This document shows, in pieces, positions 26,481-37,799 of a stretch of DNA of 64,000 bases. A program made the translations under genes and the position numbers. The DNA is from Malachius bipustulatus (Eukaryota; Arthropoda; Insecta; Coleoptera; Melyridae). Positions within the stretch are counted from its first letter, which is position 1; each line of letters begins with the position of its first letter. The notes beneath the pieces are model-generated. The model worked only from the letters and a program-made list of their open reading frames with translations, searched no databases and was not told the DNA's origin. The DNA is taken from positions 558,001-622,000 of the forward strand of contig OU342638.1 of assembly GCA_910589415.1 (NCBI GenBank), read 5' to 3'.

Positions 26481-26518
26481 TTTTTTTTTCTTATTTTCTA
26501 AATTTTTTTCTTTTTTTA
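26481..26518. repeat. T-rich tract inside transposon
   Basis: Thirty-eight bases made mostly of T runs broken by single C or short A groups, in the middle of the element where TTTATAAA is absent. No coding or RNA signature is visible around it. Confidence 0.8.
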
Positions 26519-26845
26519 ATATTCATCAAATCCGTGGGGCATCAAAATTTTCCAATATAAATGCTATATAATCGACAATAAATTTTTCACCGCTGGAAAA
26601 ATTTGGAAGATAGGTAGGTACTCATAATGTTATAATAAAAAGCGTTCATAACACAAGAAGGTAGAATCTTTGAGTAAGTGGGTATAGGTACTGTAATATG
26701 GTATGGCAATGGCAGTGAACAGGGCAAGTTGCAAATATTATTTTAAAGATATCTTACTATAGAATAATTACGTTTCATAAAGTCTCCTAGTACAAATATA
26801 TTTTGTAATTGCTATTTGTTTCATTTTATTAGGATGGCGTAAATG

Positions 26846-26994
26846 TTTATAAAACTGTTACAAAGAAGTGTTCCACAACCTTTATATAATCAACATAAAA
26901 TACTAAGATGTTTTATAAATTGTGCCCATTTTGCGTTTATAGCTGCTGTTTAAGTGTTGCAGAAATGTTCTAACAACAAAAGGTGTTTTATAAA
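26846..26994. repeat. Cluster of TTTATAAA palindromes, right part of transposon
   Basis: Exact TTTATAAA occurs at 26846, 26912 and 26987. The first lies in TATAAAACTGTTACA (26848-26862), a perfect 15-bp direct repeat of 25846-25860 near the other end of the element. No exact copy lies between 26241 and 26845, so the motif is confined to the two flanks of the element. Confidence 0.7.
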
Positions 26995-27032
26995 TTATAT
27001 TTTATAGACATTCTCATAACCCCTATAAAATC

Positions 27033-27049
27033 CTAAATTGTTAGTTGGG
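27033..27049 (-). repeat. Right terminal inverted repeat, 17 bp
   Basis: CTAAATTGTTAGTTGGG on the plus strand, the perfect inverted match of the left end. The apparent inverted repeat seems to extend outward into CGCTA and TAGCG only because the satellite target CGCTAGCG is itself a palindrome. The empty site shows those bases are not element sequence. Confidence 0.93.
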
Positions 27050-27051
27050 TA
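27050..27051. other. Target-site duplication, right TA
   Basis: Second copy of the duplicated TA, followed by GCGTCGCGAACTCC of the interrupted satellite unit. Confidence 0.9.
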
Positions 27052-29085
27052 GCGTCGCGAACTCCGATCATTCTTATTACTTTTATGCAATCCTGGAATC
27101 CACACGCCAACAACGCTAGCGACACGCACTTGGGCTGAGTTAGCGGCCCACCAATGACCGTTAGCGGCCAACCAATGGCCGCTAGCGTTCATTTTCATTA
27201 CTTTTATGCAATAATGGAATCCACACGCCAACTGCGCTAGCGTCACGCACTTGGGCTGCGTTAGCGGCCCACCAATGACCGTTAGCGGCCCACCAATGGC
27301 CGCTAGCGTCGCGATCTCCGTTCATTTTTATTACTTTCTTGCAATCCTGGAATCCACACGCCAACTGCGCTAGCGATACTCACTTTGCTGCGTTAGCGGC
27401 CCACCAATGACCGTTAGCGGCTTACCAATGGCCGCTAGCGTTAATTTTTATTACTTTCATGCAATCCTGGAATTCACACGCCAACTGCACTAGCAACACG
27501 CACTTGGGCTGCGTTAGCGGCCCACCAATGACCGTTAGCGGCCCTCCAATGGCCGCTAGCGCCGCGATCTCCATTCATTCTTATTACTTTTATGCAATCC
27601 TGGAATCCACACGCCAACTACGCTAGCGACACGCACTTGGGCTGCGTTAGCGGCCCACCAATGACAGTTAGCGGCCCACCAATGGCCGCTAGCGTACATT
27701 TTTATTACTTTTATGCAATCCTGGAATCCACACGCCAACTGCGCTAGCGACACGCACTTGGGCTGCGTTAGCGGCCCACCAATGACCGTTAGCGGCCCAC
27801 CAATGGCCGCTAGCGTCGCGATCTCCGTTAATTTTTATTACTTTCTTGCAATCCTAGAATCCACACGCCAACTACGCTAGCGACACTCACTTTTCTGCGT
27901 TAGCGGCTCATAAATGGCAGCTAGCGGCTCACAAATGGCCGCTAGCGTTCATTATTATTACTTTCATGCAATCCTTGAATCCACACGCCAACTACGCTAG
28001 CGACACGCACTTGGACTGCGTTAGCGGCCCACCAATGACCGTTAGCGGCCCACCAATGGCCGCTAGCGTCGCGATCTCCGTTGATTTTTATTACTTTTAT
28101 GCAATAATGGAATCCACACGCCAACTGCGCTAGCGTCACGCACTTGAGCTGCGTTAGCGGCCCACCAATGACCGTTAGCGGCCCACCAATGGCCGCTAGC
28201 GTCGCGATCTCCGTTCATTTTTATTACTTTCTTGCAATCCTGGAATCCACACGCCAATTGCGCTAGCGATACTCACTTTGCTGCGTTAGCGGCCCACCAA
28301 TGACCGTTAGCGGCTTACCAATGGCCGCTAGCGTTAATTTTTATTACTTTCATGCAATCCTGGAATCCACACGCCAACTGCACTAGCAACACGCACTTGG
28401 GCTGCGTTAGCGGCCCACCAATGACCGTAAGCGGCCCACCAATGGCCGCTAGCGTCGCGATCTCCATTCATTTTTATTACTTTTATGCAATCCTGGAATC
28501 CACACGCCAACTGCGCTAGCGACACGCACCTGGGCTGCGTTAGCGAAGCACCAATGACCGTTAGCGGCCCACCAATGGCCGCTAGCGTCGCGATCTCCGT
28601 TCATTTTTATTACTTTTATGCAATCCTGGAATCCACACGCCAACTGCGCTAGCGATACGCACCTGGGCTGCGTTAGCGAAGCACCAATGACCGTTAGCGG
28701 CCCAACAATGGCCGCTAGCGTCGCGATCTCCGTTCATTTTTATTACTTTCCTGCAATCCTGGAATCCACACGCCAACTGCGCTAGCGATACTCACTTTGC
28801 TGCGTTAGCGGCCCACCAATGACCGTTAGCGGCTTACCAATGTCCGCTAGCGGTAATTTTTATTACTTTCATGCAATCCTGGAATCCACACGCAAACTGC
28901 GCTAGCGACACGCACTTGGGCTGCGTTAGCGGCCCACCAATGACCGTAAGCGGCCCACCAATGGCCGCTAGCGTCGCGATCTCCGTTCATTTTTATTACT
29001 TTTATGCAATCCTGTAATCCACACGCCAACTGCGCTAGCGACACGCACTTGGGCTGCGTTAGCGAACCACCAATGACCGTTAGCG
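27052..29085. repeat. Duplicated block D2, copy next to the transposon
   Basis: Matches 39824-41857 at a constant 12,772 bp with only a few single-base differences that I could find: AATCCTGG against AATTCTGG near 27462, TTATTAC against TTATTTC near 27710, GATCTCC against GATCTCT near 27825, CGTAAG against CGTTAG near 28427, and CGCAAAC against CGCCAAC near 28893. The part 27440-28398 also matches 4141-5099 at 23,299 bp. Confidence 0.88.
28454..28719. repeat. Representative A133 core units (two in tandem)
   Basis: Two consecutive 133-bp units, 28454-28586 and 28587-28719, illustrate the long form of core unit A. In order: the 12-bp box GTCGCGATCTCC, the A+T-rich head with TTATGCAATCCTGGAATCC, the GC-rich middle ACGCCAACTGCGCTAGCGAC and CTTGGGCTGCG (here CCTGGGCTGCG), and two 21-bp sub-repeats ending in GGCCGCTAGC. 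The consensus has 13 CpG dinucleotides per 133 bp. Differences between the two units are single bases, such as the alternative box follow-on CCATTC or CCGTTC and the AAGCACC form of the first sub-repeat. Confidence 0.95.
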
Positions 29086-29954
29086 GCCCTCCAATGGCCG
29101 CTAGCGTTCATTTTTATTACTTTTATGCAGTCCTGGAATCCACACGCCAACTGCGCTAGCGACACGCACTTGGGCTGCGTTAGCGGCCCACCAATGACCG
29201 TTAGCGGCCCACCAATTGCCACTAGCATTTATTTTTCGTTAGCGGGCAGCAAAAGTGCGCCATTTTTCGTTAGCGGCCCACCAATGGCGTTCATTTTTCG
29301 TTAGCGGCCCACCAATGACCGTTAGCGGCTCACCACTGGCCGCTAGCGTCGCGAACTCCGTTCATTTTTATCACTTTTATGCAATCCTGGAATCCACACG
29401 CCAACTGCGCTAGCGACACGCACTCGGGCTGCGTTAGCTGCCCACCAATGACCGTTAGCGGCTCACCAATGGCCGCTAGCGTCGCGATCTCCGTTCATTT
29501 TTATTACTTTTATGCAATCCTGGAATCCACACGCCAACTGCGCTAGCGACACGCACCTGGGCTGCGTTAGCGGCCCACCAATGACCGTTAGCGGCCCACC
29601 AATTGCCACTAGCATTTATTTTTCGTTAGCGGGCAGCAAAAGTGCGCCATTTTTCGTTAGCGGCCCACCAATGGCGTTCATTTTTCGTTAGCGGCCCACC
29701 AATGACCGTTAGCGGCTCACCACTGGCCGCTAGCGTCGCGAACTCCGTTCATTTTTATCACTTTGATGCAATCCTGGAATCCAAACGCCAACTGCGCTAG
29801 CGACACGCACTCGGGCTGCGTTAGCTGCCCACCAATGACCGTTAGCGGCTCACCAATGGCCGCTAGCGTCGCGATCTCCGTTCATTTTTATTACTTTCTT
29901 GCAATCATAGAATCCACACGCCAACTACGCTAGCGACACTCACTTTTCTGCGTT

Positions 29955-30038
29955 AGCGGCTCATAAATGGCCGCTAGCGGCTCACAAATGGCCGCTAGCG
30001 GCTCACAAATGGCCGCTAGCGGCTCAAAAATGGCTGCT
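29955..30038. repeat. 21-bp minisatellite, four copies
   Basis: Four 21-bp copies (CATAAATGG, CACAAATGG, CACAAATGG, CAAAAATGG forms). This locus corresponds to 659-721, which has three copies. The extra copy explains why the block offset changes from 29,296 to 29,317 bp across it. Confidence 0.9.
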
Positions 30039-31442
30039 AGTGGTCATTTTTATTACTTTCATGCAATCCTTGAATCCACACGCCAACTACGCTAGCGACA
30101 CGCACTTGGACTGCGTTAGCGGCCCACCAATGACCGTTAGCGGCCCACCAATGGCCGCTAGCGTCGCGATCTCCGTTGATTTTTTATACTTTTATGCAAT
30201 AATGGAATCCACACGCAAACTGCGCTAGCGTCACGCACTTGGGCTGCGTTAGCGGCCCACCAATGACCGTTAGCGGCCCACCAATGGCCGCTAGCGTCGC
30301 GATCTCCGTTCATTTTTATTACTTTCTTGCAATCCTGGAATCCACACGCCAACTGCGCTAGCGATACTCACTTTGCTGCGTTGGCGGCTCACCAATGACC
30401 TTTAGCGGCTTACCAATGGCCGCTAGCGTTAATTTTTATTACTTTCATGCAATCCTGGAATTCACACGCCAACTGCACTAGCAACACGCACTTGGGCTGC
30501 GTTAGCGGCCCACCAATGACCGTTAGCGGCCCACCAATGGCCGCTAGCGTCGCGATCTCCATTCATTCTTATTACTTTTATGCAATCCTGGAATCCACAC
30601 GCCAACTACGCTAGCGACACGCACTTGGGCTGCGTTAGCGGCCCTCCAATGACAGTTAGCGGCCCACCAATGGCCGCTAGCGTTTATTTTTATTACTTTC
30701 ATGCAATCCTGGAATCCACACGCCAACTGCACTAGCAACACGCACTTGGGCTGCGTTAGCGGCCCACCAATGACCGTTAGCGGCCCACCAATGGCCGCTA
30801 GCGTCGCGATCTCCATTCATTTTTATTACTTTTATGCAATCCTGGAATCCACACGCCAACTGCGCTAGCGACACGCACCTGGGCTGCGTTAGCGAAGCAC
30901 CAATGACCGTTAGCGGCCCACCAATGACCGCTAGCGTAGCGATCTCCGTTCATTTTTATTACTTTTATGCAATCCTGGAATCGACACGCCAACTGCGCTA
31001 GCGACACGCACCTGGGCTGCGTTAGCGAAGCACCAATGACCGTTAGCGGCCCACCAATGACCGTTAGCGGCTTACCAATGTCCGCTAGCGTTAATTTTTA
31101 TTACTTTCATGCAATCCTGGAATCCACACGCCAACTGCACTAGCAACATGCACTTGGGCTGCGTTAGCGGCCCACCAATGACCGTTAGCGGCCCACCAAT
31201 GGCCGCTAGCGTCGCGATCTCCATTCATTTCTATTACTTTCTTGCAATCCTAGAATCCACACGCCAACTACGCTAGCGACACTCACTTTTCTGCGTTAGC
31301 GGCTCATAAATGGCTGCTAGCGTTCATTTTTATTACTTTCATGCAATCCTTGAATCCACACGCCAACTGCGCTAGCGACACGCACTTGGGTTGCGTTAGC
31401 GGCCCACCAATGACCGTTAGCGGCCCACCAATGGTCGCTAGC

Positions 31443-31495
31443 GTCGCGATCTCCATTGATTTTTATTACTTTTATGCAATAATGGAATCTATAGC
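31443..31495. repeat. Truncated 53-bp core unit, copy 5
   Basis: Same junction and flanks. It is 29,317 bp after the copy at 2126, inside the duplicated block 29297-32632. Confidence 0.93.
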
Positions 31496-32862
31496 GTCGC
31501 GATCTCCGTTCATTTTTATTACTTTCTTGCAATCCTAGAATCCACACGTCAACTACGCTAGCGATACTCACTTTGCTGCGTTAGCGGCCCACCAATGACC
31601 GTTAGCGGCTTACCAATGTCCGCTAGCGTTAATTTTTATTACTTTCATGCAATCCTGGAATCCACACGCCAACTGCACTAGCAACACGCACTTGGGCTGC
31701 GTTAGCGGCCCACCAATGACAGTTAGCGTCCCACCAATGGCCGCTAGCGTACATTTTTATTACTTTTAGGCAATCCTGGAATCCACACGCCAACTGCGCT
31801 AGCGACACGCACTTGGGCTGCGTTAGCGGCCCACCAATGACAGTTAGCGGCCTACACATATGGCCGCTAGGGGCACACAAATGGCCGCTAGCGTTCATTT
31901 TTATTACTTTCATGCAATCCTGGAATCCACACGCCAACTGCGCTAGCGACACGCACTTGGGCTGCGTTAGCGGCCCACCAATGACCGTAAGCGGCCCACC
32001 AATGGCCGCTAGCGTCGCGATCTCCGTTCATTTTTATTACTTTTATGCAATCCTGTAATCCACACGCCAACTGCGCTAGCGACACGCACTTGGGCTGCGT
32101 TAGCGAACCACCAATGACCGTTAGCGGCCCACCAATTGCCACTAGCAATTATTTTTCGTTAACGGGCAGCAAAAGTGCGCCATTTTTCGTTAGCGGCCCA
32201 CCAATGGCGTTTATTTTTCGTTAGCGGCCCACCAATGACCGTTAGCGGCCCATCACTGGCCGCTAGCGTCGCGAACTCCGTTCATTCTTATTACTTTTAT
32301 GCAATCCTGGAATCCACACGCCAACTGCGCTAGCGACACGCACTTGGGCTGCGTTAGCGAACCACCAATGACCGTTAGCGGCCCACCAATGACCGCTAGC
32401 GTTCATTTTTATTACTTTTATGCAGTCCTGGAATCCACACGCCAACTGCGCTAGCGACACGCACTTGGGCTGCGTTAGCGGCCCACCAATGACCGTTAGC
32501 GGCCCACCAATTGCCACTAGCATTTATTTTTCGTTAGCGGGCAGCAAAAGTGCGCCATTTTTCGTTAGCGGCCCACCAATGGCGTTCATTTTTCGTTAGC
32601 GGCCCACCAATGACCGTTAGCGGCCCACCACTGGCCGCTAGCGTCGCGAACTCCGTTCATTTTTATTACTTTGATGCAATCCTGGAATCCACACGCCAAC
32701 TGCGCTAGCGACACGCACTCGGGCTGCGTTAGCTGCCCACCAATGACCGTTAGCGGCTCACCAATGGCCGCTAGCGTCGCGATCTCCGTTCATTTTTATT
32801 ACTTTCTTGCAATCCTAGAATCCACACGCCAACTACGCTAGCGACACTCACTTTTCTGCGTT

Positions 32863-32967
32863 AGCGGCTCATAAATGGCCGCTAGCGGCTCACAAATGGC
32901 CGCTAGCGGTTCACAAATGGCCGCTAGCGGCTCACAAATGGCCGCTAGCGGCTCAAAAATGGCCGCT
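32863..32967. repeat. 21-bp minisatellite, five copies (longest in window)
   Basis: Five consecutive 21-bp copies starting at 32863, 32884, 32905, 32926 and 32947. The first has CATAAATGG, the last CAAAAATGG, and the middle copies CACAAATGG; the third also carries GGTTCAC for GGCTCAC. The fixed first and last variants with added middle copies are what internal slippage or unequal exchange would give. Confidence 0.9.
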
Positions 32968-33740
32968 AGCGGTCATTTTTATTACTTTCATGCAATCCTT
33001 GAATCCACACGCCAACTACGCTAGCGACAAGCACTTGGACTGCGTTAGCGGCCCACCAATGACCGTTAGCGGCCCACCAATGGCCGCTAGCGTCGCAATC
33101 TCCATTCATTTTTATTACTTTCATGCAATCCTGGAATCCACACGCCAACTGCGCTAGCGACACGCACTTGGGCTGCGTTAGCGGCCCACCAATGACCGTA
33201 AGCGGCCCACCAATGGCCGCTAGCGTCGCGATCTCCGTTCATTTTTATTACTTTTATGCAATCCTGTAATCCACACGCCAACTGCGCTAGCGACACGCAC
33301 TTGGGCTGCGTTAGCGAACCACCAATGACCGTTAGCGGCCCACCAATTGCCACTAGCAATTATTTTTCGTTAACGGGCAGCAAAAGTGCGCCATTTTTCG
33401 TTAGCGGCCCACCAATGGCGTTCATTTTTCGTTAGCGGCCCACCAATGACCGTTAGCGGCTCACCACTGGCCGCTAGCGTCGCGACTCCGTTCATTTTTA
33501 TCACTTTGATGCAATCCTGGAATCCACACGCCAACTGCGCTAGCGACACGCACTCGGGCTGCGTTAGCTGCCCACCAATGACCGTTAGCGTCGCGATCTC
33601 CGTTCATTTTTATTACTTTCTTGCAATCATAGAATCCACACGCCAACTACGCTAGCGACACTCACTTTTCTGCGTTAGCGGCTCATAAATGGCCGCTAGC
33701 GGCTCACAAATGGCCGCTAGCGGCTCAAAAATGGCTGCTA

Positions 33741-36700
33741 GTGGTCATTTTTATTACTTTCATGCAATCCTTGAATCCACACGCCAACTACGCTAGCGAC
33801 ACGCACTTGGACTGCGTTAGCGGCCCACCAATGACCGTTAGCGGCCCACCAATGGCCGCTAGCGTCGCGATCTCCGTTGATTTTTTATACTTTTATGCAA
33901 TAATGGAATCCACACGCCAACTGCGCTAGCGTCACGCACTTGGGCTGCGTTAGCGGCCCACCAATGACCGTTAGCGGCCCACCAATGGCCGCTAGCGTCG
34001 CGATCTCCGTTCATTTTTATTACTTTCTTGCAATCCTGGAATCCACACGCCAACTGCGCTAGCGATACTCACTTTGCTGCGTTAGCGGCCCACCAATGAC
34101 CTTTAGCGGCTTACCAATGGCCGCTAGCGTTAATTTTTATTACTTTCATGCAATCCTGGAATTCACACGCCAACTGCACTAGCAACACGCACTTGGGCTG
34201 CGTTAGCGGCCCACCAATGACCGTTAGCGGCCCACCAATGGCCGCTAGCGTCGCGATCTCCATTCATTCTTATTACTTTTATGCAATCCTGGAATCCACA
34301 CGCCAACTACGCTAGCGACACGCACTTGGGCTGCGTTAGCGGCCCTCCAATGACAGTTAGCGGCCCACCAATGGCCGCTAGCGTTTATTTTTATTACTTT
34401 CATGCAATCCTGGAATCCACACGCCAACTGCACTAGCAACACGCACTTGGGCTGCGTTAGCGGCCCACCAATGACCGTTAGCGGCCCACCAATGGCCGCT
34501 AGCGTCGCGATCTCCATTCATTTTTATTACTTTTATGCAATCCTGGAATCCACACGCCAACTGCGCTAGCGACACGCACCTGGGCCGCGTTAGCGAAGCA
34601 CCAATGACCGTTAGCGGCCCACCAATGACCGCTAGCGTAGCGATCTCCGTTCATTTTTATTACTTTTATGCAATCCTGGAATCGACACGCCAACTGCGCT
34701 AGCGACACGCACCTGGGCTGCGTTAGCGAAGCACCAATGACCGTTAGCGGCCCACCAATGACCGTTAGCGGCTTACCAATGTCCGCTAGCGTTAATTTTT
34801 ATTACTTTCATGCAATCCTGGAATCCACACGCCAACTGCACTAGCAACATGCACTTGGGCTGCGTTAGCGGCCCACCAATGACCGTTAGCGGCCCACCAA
34901 TGGCCGCTAGCGTCGCGATCTCCATTCATTTCTATTACTTTCTTGCAATCCTAGAATCCACACGCCAACTACGCTAGCGACACTCACTTTTCTGCGTTAG
35001 CGGCTCATAAATGGCCGCTAGCGGCTCACAAATGGCCGCTAGCGGCTCACAAATGGCTGCTAGCGTTCATTTTTATTACTTTCATGCAATCCTTGAATCC
35101 ACACGCCAACTGCGCTAGCGACACGCACTTGGGTTGCGTTAGCGGCCCACCAATGACCGTTAGCGGCCCACCAATGGTCGCTAGCGTCGCGATCTCCATT
35201 GATTTTTATTACTTTTATGCAATAATGGAATCTATAGCGTCGCAATCTCCGTTCATTTTTATTACTTTCTTGCAATCCTAGAATCCACACGTCAACTACG
35301 CTAGCGATACTCACTTTGCTGCGTTAGCGGCCCACCAATGACCGTTAGCGGCTTACCAATGTCCGCTAGCGTTAATTTTTATTACTTTCATGCAATCCTG
35401 GAATCCACACGCCAACTGCACTAGCAACACGCACTTGGGCTGCGTTAGCGGCCCACCAATGGCAGTTAGCGTCCCACCAATGGCCGCTAGCGTACATTTT
35501 TATTACTTTTAGGCAATCCTGGAATCCACACGCCAACTGCGCTAGCGACACGCACTTGGGCTGCGTTAGCGGCCCACCAATGACAGTTAGCGGCCTACAC
35601 ATATGGCCGCTAGGGGCACACAAATGGCCGCTAGCGTTCATTTTTATTACTTTCATCCAATCCTGGAATCCACACGCCAACTGCGCTAGCGACACGCACT
35701 TGGGCTGCGTTAGCGGCCCACCAATGACCGTAAGCGGCCCACCAATGGCCGCTAGCGTCGCGATCTCCGTTCATTTTTATTACTTTTATGCAATCCTGTA
35801 ATCCACACGCCAACTGCGCTAGCGACACGCACTTGGGCTGCGTTAGCGAACCACCAATGACCGTTAGCGGCCCACCAATTGCCACTAGCAATTATTTTTC
35901 GTTAACGGGCAGCAAAAGTGCGCCATTTTTCGTTAGCGGCCCACCAATGGCGTTTATTTTTCGTTAGCGGCCCACCAATGACCGTTAGCGGCCCATCACT
36001 GGCCGCTAGCGTCGCGAACTCCGTTCATTCTTATTACTTTTATGCAATCCTGGAATCCACACGCCAACTGCGCTAGCGACACGCACTTGGGCTGCGTTAG
36101 CGAACCACCAATGACCGTTAGCGGCCCACCAATGACCGCTAGCGTTCATTTTTATTACTTTTATGCAGTCCTGGAATCCACACGCCAACTGCGCTAGCGA
36201 CACGCACTTGGGCTGCGTTAGCGGCCCACCAATGACCGTTAGCGGCCCACCAATTGCCACTAGCATTTATTTTTCGTTAGCGGGCAGCAAAAGTGCGCCA
36301 TTTTTCGTTGACGGCCCACCAATGGCGTTCATTTTTCGTTAGCGGCCCACCAATGACCGTTAGCGGCCCACCACTGGCCGCTAGCGTCGCGAACTCCGTT
36401 CATTTTTATTACTTTGATGCAATCCTGGAATCCACACGCCAACTGCGCTAGCGACACGCACTCGGGCTGCGTTAGCTGCCCACCAATGACCGTTAGCGGC
36501 TCACCAATGGCCGCTAGCGTCGCGATCTCCGTTCATTTTTATTACTTTCTTGCAATCCTAGAATCCACACGCCAACTACGCTAGCGACACTCACTTTTCT
36601 GCGTTAGCGGCTCATAAATGGCCGCTAGCGGCTCACAAATGGCCGCTAGCGGCTCAAAAATGGCCGCTAGCGGTCATTTTTATTACTTTCATGCAATCCT

Positions 36701-37504
36701 TGAATCCACACGCCAACTACGCTAGCGACACGCACTTGGACTGCGTTAGCGGCCCACCAATGACCGTTAGCGGCCCACCAATGGCCGCTAGCGTCGCGAT
36801 CTCCGTTGATTTTTATTACTTTTATGCAATAATGGAATCCACACGCCAACTGCGCTAGCGTCACGCACTTGGGCTGCGTTAGCGGCCCACCAATGACCGT
36901 TAGCGGCCCACCAATGGACGCTAGCGTCGCGATCTCCGTTCATTTTTATTACTTTCTTGCAATCCTGGAATCCACACGCCAACTGCGCTAGCGATACTCA
37001 CTTTGCTGCGTTAGCGGCCCACCAATGACCGTTAGCGGCTTACCAATGGCCGCTAGCGTTAATTTTTATTACTTTCATGCAATCCTGGAATTCACACGCC
37101 AACTGCACTAGCAACACGCACTTGGGCTGCGTTAGCGGCCCACCAATGACCGTTAGCGGCCCTCCAATGGCCGCTAGCGTCGCGATCTCCATTCATTCTT
37201 ATTACTTTTATGCAATCCTGGAATCCACACGCCAACTACGCTAGCGACACGCACTTGGGCTGCGTTAGCGGCCCTCCAATGACAGTTAGCGGCCCACCAA
37301 TGGCCGCTAGCGTTTATTTTTATTACTTTCATGCAATCCTGGAATCCACACGCCAACTGCACTAGCAACACGCACTTGGGCTGCGTTAGCGGCCCACCAA
37401 TAACCGTTAGCGGCCCACCAATGGCCGCTAGCGTCGCGATCTCCATTCATTTTTATTACTTTTATGCAATCCTGGAATCCACACGCCAACTGCGCTAGCG
37501 ACAC
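33741..37504. repeat. Large block D3, copy 1
   Basis: First of three copies of a block of about 3.8 kb, recurring at 42779-46542 (offset 9,038) and 47142-50905 (offset 13,401). It holds the truncated unit at 35186, the ACACATATGG variant near 35597 and several A-B dimers. Just upstream, at 33485 and 33590, this copy lacks one base (GTCGCGACTCC) and one 21-bp sub-repeat relative to its counterpart near 46.8-47.0 kb, which explains a 22-bp offset change. Confidence 0.85.
35186..35238. repeat. Truncated 53-bp core unit, copy 6
   Basis: Same junction. It is 3,743 bp after copy 5; neighbouring markers in these blocks are 3,701 bp apart, and the 42-bp difference equals two 21-bp minisatellite copies (one copy near 31300, three near 35005). 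This copy has a private change just after the junction, GTCGCAATC for GTCGCGATC. Confidence 0.93.
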
Positions 37505-37799
37505 GCACCTGGGCTGCGTTAGCGAAGCACCAATGACCGTTAGCGGCCCAACAATGGCCGCTAGCGTCGCGATCTCCGTTCATTTTTATTACTTTTATGC
37601 AATCCTGGAATCCACACGCCAACTGCGCTAGCGACACGCACTTGGGCTGCGTTAGCGAACCACCAATGTCCGTTAGCGGCCCACCAATGACCACTAGCTT
37701 TCATTTTTCGTTAGCGGGCAGCAAAAGTGCGCCATTTTTCGTTAGCAGCCCACAAATGGCGTTCATTTTTCGTTAGCGGCCCACCAATGACCGTTAGCG

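Larger units (their letters stand above)
25434..27049. mobile_element. Non-autonomous DNA transposon, 1616 bp, TA target duplication
   Basis: The only non-satellite sequence in the window. It is strongly A+T rich (about three quarters A+T in the lines I counted) against about 56% G+C in the satellite. It begins CCCAACTAACAATTTAG and ends with the exact reverse complement, giving perfect 17-bp terminal inverted repeats. It is flanked by TA on both sides (25432-25433 and 27050-27051). The matching unoccupied satellite site at 39821-39826 reads GCTAGC and proves the ends: filled and empty copies differ by 1618 bp. There is no open frame of 60 codons within the element, so it cannot encode a transposase and must be moved by a relative elsewhere in the genome. 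A TA duplication is typical of the Tc1/mariner superfamily, though other groups also make 2-bp duplications and the termini do not identify a family. Inside are eight exact copies of the palindrome TTTATAAA and a T-rich tract. Confidence 0.93.
29297..32632. repeat. Duplicated block D1, right copy
   Basis: Counterpart of 1-3315 with the same order of unit variants. It contains the four-copy minisatellite at 29955 in place of three copies, the truncated unit at 31443, and GTTAACGGGCAG in one B unit (near 32158) where the left copy has GTTAGCGGGCAG. The block is followed by the five-copy minisatellite at 32863. Confidence 0.85.

Noticed and set aside
25434..27049. piggyBac-type element because the ends begin CCC
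   Set aside because: piggyBac elements insert at TTAA and duplicate it. Here the target is GCTAGC with only TA duplicated.
25434..27049. Retrotransposon (LTR, LINE or SINE) or Helitron
   Set aside because: No direct long terminal repeats, no 3-prime poly(A) tail or A-box, and no coding region. Inverted termini and a 2-bp duplication fit a cut-and-paste element instead.
26995..27246. Open frame crossing the right transposon end into satellite
   Set aside because: It only reads through the junction. The part inside the element is about 18 codons and the rest is the usual repeat frame.
28466..28490. Octamer or C/EBP-like site in TTTTATGCAATCC and CCAAT motifs in each unit
   Set aside because: Such short motifs are common, there is no gene to regulate, and the repetition follows from the satellite.
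28454..28586. tRNA-derived or Pol III promoter origin for the unit
   Set aside because: I could not place a credible box A and box B at proper spacing, nor a cloverleaf, in either strand of the consensus.
32863..32967. CRISPR-like array of short direct repeats
   Set aside because: The 21-bp copies are directly abutting with no unique spacers, and no cas genes are present.
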